Below are positions 59,991 to 64,000 of a DNA stretch of 64,000 nucleotides, one piece after another (the stretch's first letter is position 1; every line of letters begins with the position of its first letter). Source of the stretch: Malus domestica (Eukaryota > Streptophyta > Magnoliopsida > Rosales > Rosaceae); the NCBI RefSeq assembly GCF_042453785.1, contig NC_091663.1, positions 37,345,001-37,409,000 of the forward strand, given 5' to 3'. The position numbers were made by a program, and so were the translations under genes. Under the pieces are notes generated by a model that was not told the DNA's origin, did no database searches, and saw only the letters and a list, made by a program, of their open reading frames with translations.

Positions 59991-61532
59991 CTATTCGCAG
60001 TTCCGACCATGAATCCAACACCCAGTTAATCATTCTCCCTTTCCATTTAGTTTGGTCTTGAAATTATCAAGTTTATCGACTGTTATGGATTACAGTATTA
60101 CTTCAAAAATCAAACTATGTCATTGATATTCTCTTCCTTGTGATTGCATTTATGATTGCTCTACCTCTGTTTTGTACAATTGAATCGAGCGTGATAAGTT
60201 TCATGAGGATGGTACAATTCTCTTAAACATTTCCATTGTCGGTCAGAGTACATTTTATTTTTAAGTCAAAGTCATCCAACCAACCGCTTTTCTTCATCGA
60301 ATTACTAGCATTTGTCAACACGAACACATTTTTTTTAGAAAATGAGGAGAGAGGGAGAGAGAAAATGTGTTTTTTTTTGGGGGGGGGGGGGGGAAGTGGG
60401 AGGTTTTTGGTTTTTTTTTTTTAATTTTTTTAATATTGTAGGTAGACCTGACATTTTGAACTCGATCTGTGGACCCGACCCGACCGTTAATATTAGTATT
60501 TGGGTGGATGCTTAACGAGTCGGGTCGCAAACTGGTGAATCCGTTAACAACCCGTTAAATAACGGGTCACTTTGGGTCAACCCGTTAGACCTGTTAGCAT
60601 CCGTTAGTTGATGATATTTTAGTAATTTCAATAAAGTCTTAACAACAAAAAATAAAATCTATGCAAAAAAAAAAAATAATAATAATAATTGTTAACGGAT
60701 GACCGGTTAAGCTAACGGATCAGGTTCGGATGACCTGTTAACTTAACGGGTCGGATTGAATCCAACCCAAACCTGATAAACCCGACCTGTTTACAAGTTT
60801 AATTGTAGGTAAGGTTTCAATAAAAAACAGTAAAATTTAAACTTGTAAAATTACATTATTGCCCATTATTTTTTTTTGTGTGATAGAAGACTAAACAGTA
60901 TTTTCACCATCTCTTGGTTGACAAATAAGGTTTCATTAATTAATAGAGATAACTTAATACCAAATTAGCTCTTCAATATTACAACTGGATTGTCTGTGTA
61001 ACGTTATTTTTCGTTCAAGAGCTTTATGACATTAAAAGCAACAGATGGAAGTTATGGAACACGTATAAGTTTATAACCCCAACCCCCTCTCCCAGATTTT
61101 GGCTGCTCAACATCCATCAACTGGAAGGATTTTGGAGCCAAAGAAGTTTGGGATACAATTACAAATGATACATCGCAATTGTGACAAATACGAATTGCAG
61201 TTCAACGAGGAAGAATCGTTGCCATCGCACTCTGACAGGGCAATCTTGTGCCATCAATTTTGTACACCACATTGATGTGCGAACTAGTTCTCAGAAGCCA
61301 CGATCTGCAATTTTTTCTACAGGATAATCATTCGACAAATACGTAAGTAGAAAACCCAAGATTTAAGAAAAGGAATTTATGGTAACGAATAGAGGAGGAA
61401 AACTGAGACTCCAAGGTTCGGATCCTTTCAGAGGATAGATGGTGTAAAGAGATTTTGAAATAATTATCTTGCTTCTATTTTTTTTCAGAGTTAATTTAGT
61501 TATGTCCCTCTATTTCTGCAAGATTAAAGAAA
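59991..61532. other. Intergenic between COX5C and CGEP
   Basis: Contains the COX5C 3' region, a T8-G15 homopolymer at 60371-60393, the repeat-like element at 60445-60801 and the 3' flank of the CGEP gene. No gene. Confidence 0.5.
60445..60801. mobile_element. Palindromic ACCCGTTA-rich repeat element
   Basis: About 357 bp packed with GGGTC/GACCC and CCGTTA/TAACGG words in both orientations. The 10-bp direct repeat ATTGTAGGTA stands on both sides (60435-60444 and 60802-60811). Clear terminal inverted repeats are not seen, so the superfamily is open; a target duplication of 8-10 bp would fit hAT or Mutator-like elements. Confidence 0.55.
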
Positions 61533-63797
61533 TTACCATAACGATGACCTTGGCAATGAGTCAAATCCTTCATGCTCAGAATTTGACACCTCTGGACCAC
61601 CGCCTCCACTAGCAGCCACCGATTTGCTTTCAGAAACTGTAGATCCTGGGCTTAAGTTCTCTTTACTTGCATCGGAATCTGCATTTACATTGGAAGTGTT
61701 TGACACGCAATATTTCTGAAGCCATCTATCACTTTCCCATAGCACGTGCATGATGCTCTCTCTTGCTGCATATCCATGGCTCTCAAATGGAAGAATCACG
61801 AGGCGGGACAGAGCACCATGACCTTTCAGAGCATTAAAGAAGCGATCCGACTGTATAACACACAAACATAAATGAAATCACATGTCGACAGCTCACAAAC
61901 AAGAAGAAACTCATCATGCAAGTCAGCATTAAAGGGGTGAAGGACATCTGTACCTGCATTGTCAAAGTTCCAGAATTATTGTCTTCTTCTCCATGGATAA
62001 GCAAGATTGGCTTCTTAATTTTATTAGCGGACATGAAGGGACTCATCTCTACATAAGTACTGGTAGCCTCCCAAAGAGTTCTATCCTCGTTCTGCACCGA
62101 TAAACCAAGGAGTCAGGCCATTAAAACAAAAGGTCAAGTAATTACCTAGGTCTTATGGCATGGAAAGAGAAAATATCAGAACACATATGTTTATATATTT
62201 AAATCAACTTCTCATAAGCTACCTGAAAACCAAAAGGAGTAAGTGTTCTGTTGTAAGCACCAGAACGAGCAATTCCACAAGAAAAAAGATGAGGGGCATG
62301 TGCCAAGAGGTTTGCAGTCATGAATGCCCCATATGAATGTCCCCCAACAGCAATTTTGTCTGGATGAGCCACCTTAATGAGGGTAGCACCAGAAGAGGTT
62401 CAGGTCAACATTATTAAGTCAGAATCTAAAAAGATTCATACTGCAAAAGTGGAGAAGCTTACCCCGCGTCGAACAACTTCCTCCACAGCAGCCTCTGCAC
62501 TTGCAACCAATTGCTCCACATAGCTGGTCAAAATATATACATTATAACTCGTAGAAAAACACTAAAGCATTAGTGGCACGTTGGGAGTATCTAATCCATT
62601 TTTTACCCAGTTAACAATTCGATGGATTTATGATATACGAATCATCTTCTGTCACTAACCTTACGAGAAATGCTACTGAGTTCATACAGAAAATTATAAT
62701 TAATTTTGGCTGGAAGCAGAAACCCAGGTTATTACATATGCAAAAACAAGTTACCTATCATTTGCTTCTTTATCACCCTCACCAATAATAGGAATTGTTG
62801 GTCCAGACAGAATAGCAAACCTGCACGATTCCGAGCAATAAAAAATTGGTCAACATGTTTAAAACAATCCGGACACCAAAAAGGTTCTAAACAAAGACTA
62901 TTACACACAGAAACACCAAAACATAGTAATAAAACAATGGGAAGAGGTAATGCATGCCTTCGAGCCAGCCAGAGGAGGGCTGATGTGGGACCTATGCCAG
63001 CAAATTCATTAGGAGAACCACGAACTTGTCCAGCAGCATCTTTGCTCTTGAATTCTCCAGGGTAAGACCAGAACAGACATGGAAGAGGGCCATCTCTGGC
63101 TGGATCATAACCTGGTGGAAGGTATAGCGTTGCAGTTAGTTGAACCCCATCCTTCCTCTGGTACTTGACCAGCTCTTTCTGCAATGATGCCAGCTGTGGA
63201 TATGGATGAGGAAAATTTGTAATTTGGACTGCTTTCTTTTCTGGCCAGCTTAGGATAGAATACTGGGTGTTTTCAGTTTTTGACTCTTTGGAAGTCAATA
63301 CTTTCAGGTGATCAATGAGCAGATCCCCTTCTTCCTCATCAGACATTAAAGCAACAACAGTCTCGTAATACTTTTCTTTGTCACTCTTCCATATTCTTTC
63401 TTTGTTTCCTGTATTTCTGAAAGAATTTGGTTTAGGACACCAAACACACATGAGCACTTGAGAACGCAATAGAAACAAGAAATTATAAAAAACGTACATG
63501 TCAAACAAGTCGAGGAAGGGGATATCTCCCTCTGGTGTAGCACCATTTCCATTCAGCAGTAAATAAGTGCCTTCCTCATTTTCTTTCTTTACTTTTGCTA
63601 ACACATATGTCCCAGCAGGAGTTCTCCGCAGCATAGGAGAGCCAGGATCAGAATACACATCTTCTGACGATCTATCAAACAGGATGCGTGGACTGACATC
63701 ATTTGATCCAGGAGAAATTACCCAGGTTCTCGTTCTCCGTGTTTTGTACCAAGACTCGTAAACTAGAGCCAGTGAATCATCTGACCAAGAAATCCCT
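61533..63797 (-). CDS. CGEP: Chloroplast glutamyl endopeptidase (S9D), 3' part, runs off the window
   Basis: Seven exons in minus order: 63797-63498, 63416-62958, 62820-62755, 62523-62463, 62372-62223, 62091-61954, 61850-61533; the 5' exons lie beyond 64000. It is a serine protease of the prolyl-oligopeptidase clan that cleaves after glutamate in the plastid stroma. Visible parts: end of the beta-propeller (GSNDVSPRILFDRSSED), then the alpha/beta-hydrolase domain (QRKDGVQLTATLYLPPGYDP). The catalytic triad is complete: Ser in GGHSYGAF, Asp in the LLIHGEEDNN region, His in PFESHGYAARES. The C-terminal serine/glycine-rich tail ends at RSSLW, stop at 61533. The intron after LLWLARR starts with GC rather than GT. 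Plastid transit peptide not in view. Confidence 0.92.
62821..62957 (-). other. GC-AG intron in CGEP
   Basis: On the minus strand the exon ends CTCGAAG and the intron begins GCATGC and ends CGTGCAG. Protein continuity (WLARR then FAILSGP) needs this boundary, and no GT donor fits. The context after GC is weaker than in the SWN case. Confidence 0.7.
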
Positions 63798-64000
63798 CTG
63801 TGAAATTGAAAATTTCAAATGCATAAAACAAGTATGGTTAGTGTTGGGACCACCATGAAGCTTCTTAAGCGTAGCACAGTTTTAGAAGTCTTCTGGAGAA
63901 AAGAGAAAAAGTTCCCTTGGAAAATAATTCTTCCAAAAACCCCAATAAAACAGAAATATCATTGATGCCAATAGATGATAAAAAATATAATAACAGTTCA

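Noticed and set aside
60371-60393. T8-G15 homopolymer as a functional quadruplex
   Set aside because: A single homopolymer run, which is also a common sequencing artefact; no further support.
1-64000. CRISPR arrays, operons, tRNA or rRNA genes
   Set aside because: Plant nuclear sequence; no CRISPR pattern was seen. No complete tRNA cloverleaf was recognised by eye, and the B-box-like matches belong to the SINE-like repeats.

Overview
This is nuclear DNA from a eudicot plant, most likely a woody rosid of the Rosaceae type. The organism call is an inference from intron structure, the protein families and the LTR-element types. The coding content is ordinary plant chromosome: a Polycomb methyltransferase, cell-wall acyltransferase-like genes, a respiratory-chain subunit and a plastid protease. 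Between the genes lie LTR retrotransposon fossils, a CACTA transposon, several MITEs and SINE-like repeats.

Layout. 1-9.4 kb: the 3' part of a broken Ty3/gypsy element of Tat type, ending in a 3' LTR; an LTR-like relic follows to about 10.65 kb. 11.05-28.9 kb: a segmental duplication. Copy A (11.05-14.74 kb) holds the tail of a membrane-protein gene and a GRAS pseudogene. Copy B (15.3-28.9 kb) holds the longer membrane-protein gene, which has an internal stop, and an intact 627-residue GRAS gene. The two parts of copy B were pushed apart by a 4.7-kb CACTA element and a 5.3-kb Ty1/copia element. Copy A keeps the empty target site of both insertions. 29.8-35.3 kb: a complete SWINGER-type E(z) histone methyltransferase gene of 17 exons, with a Mutator-like MITE inside a GC-AG intron.

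35.7-51.4 kb, minus strand: a cluster of TRICHOME BIREFRINGENCE-LIKE (TBL, PMR5N/DUF231) genes. The outer two are ordinary single-module genes. The middle one is the most unusual object here. Thirteen exons stay in phase across three complete TBL modules. At two places the last exon of one module runs, with no stop, into the stem exon of the next. This predicts one type II Golgi protein of about 1,611 residues with three GDS and three DxxH motifs. The stems of all the TBL genes are arrays of short repeats carrying N-glycosylation sequons.

52.9-55.5 kb, minus: a two-exon SMP-30/gluconolactonase-like membrane-anchored protein. 58.6-60.0 kb, plus: cytochrome c oxidase subunit 5C with a 5'-leader intron and site II promoter motifs. 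61.5-64.0 kb, minus: the 3' half of the chloroplast glutamyl endopeptidase gene, which runs off the right edge. Intergenic parts carry MITEs with clear target-site duplications, a SINE-like family of at least four copies, a 306-bp tandem duplication and a 26-bp minisatellite.

Exon boundaries were worked out by hand from splice signals, phase continuity and remembered family sequence. No alignment or search could be run.
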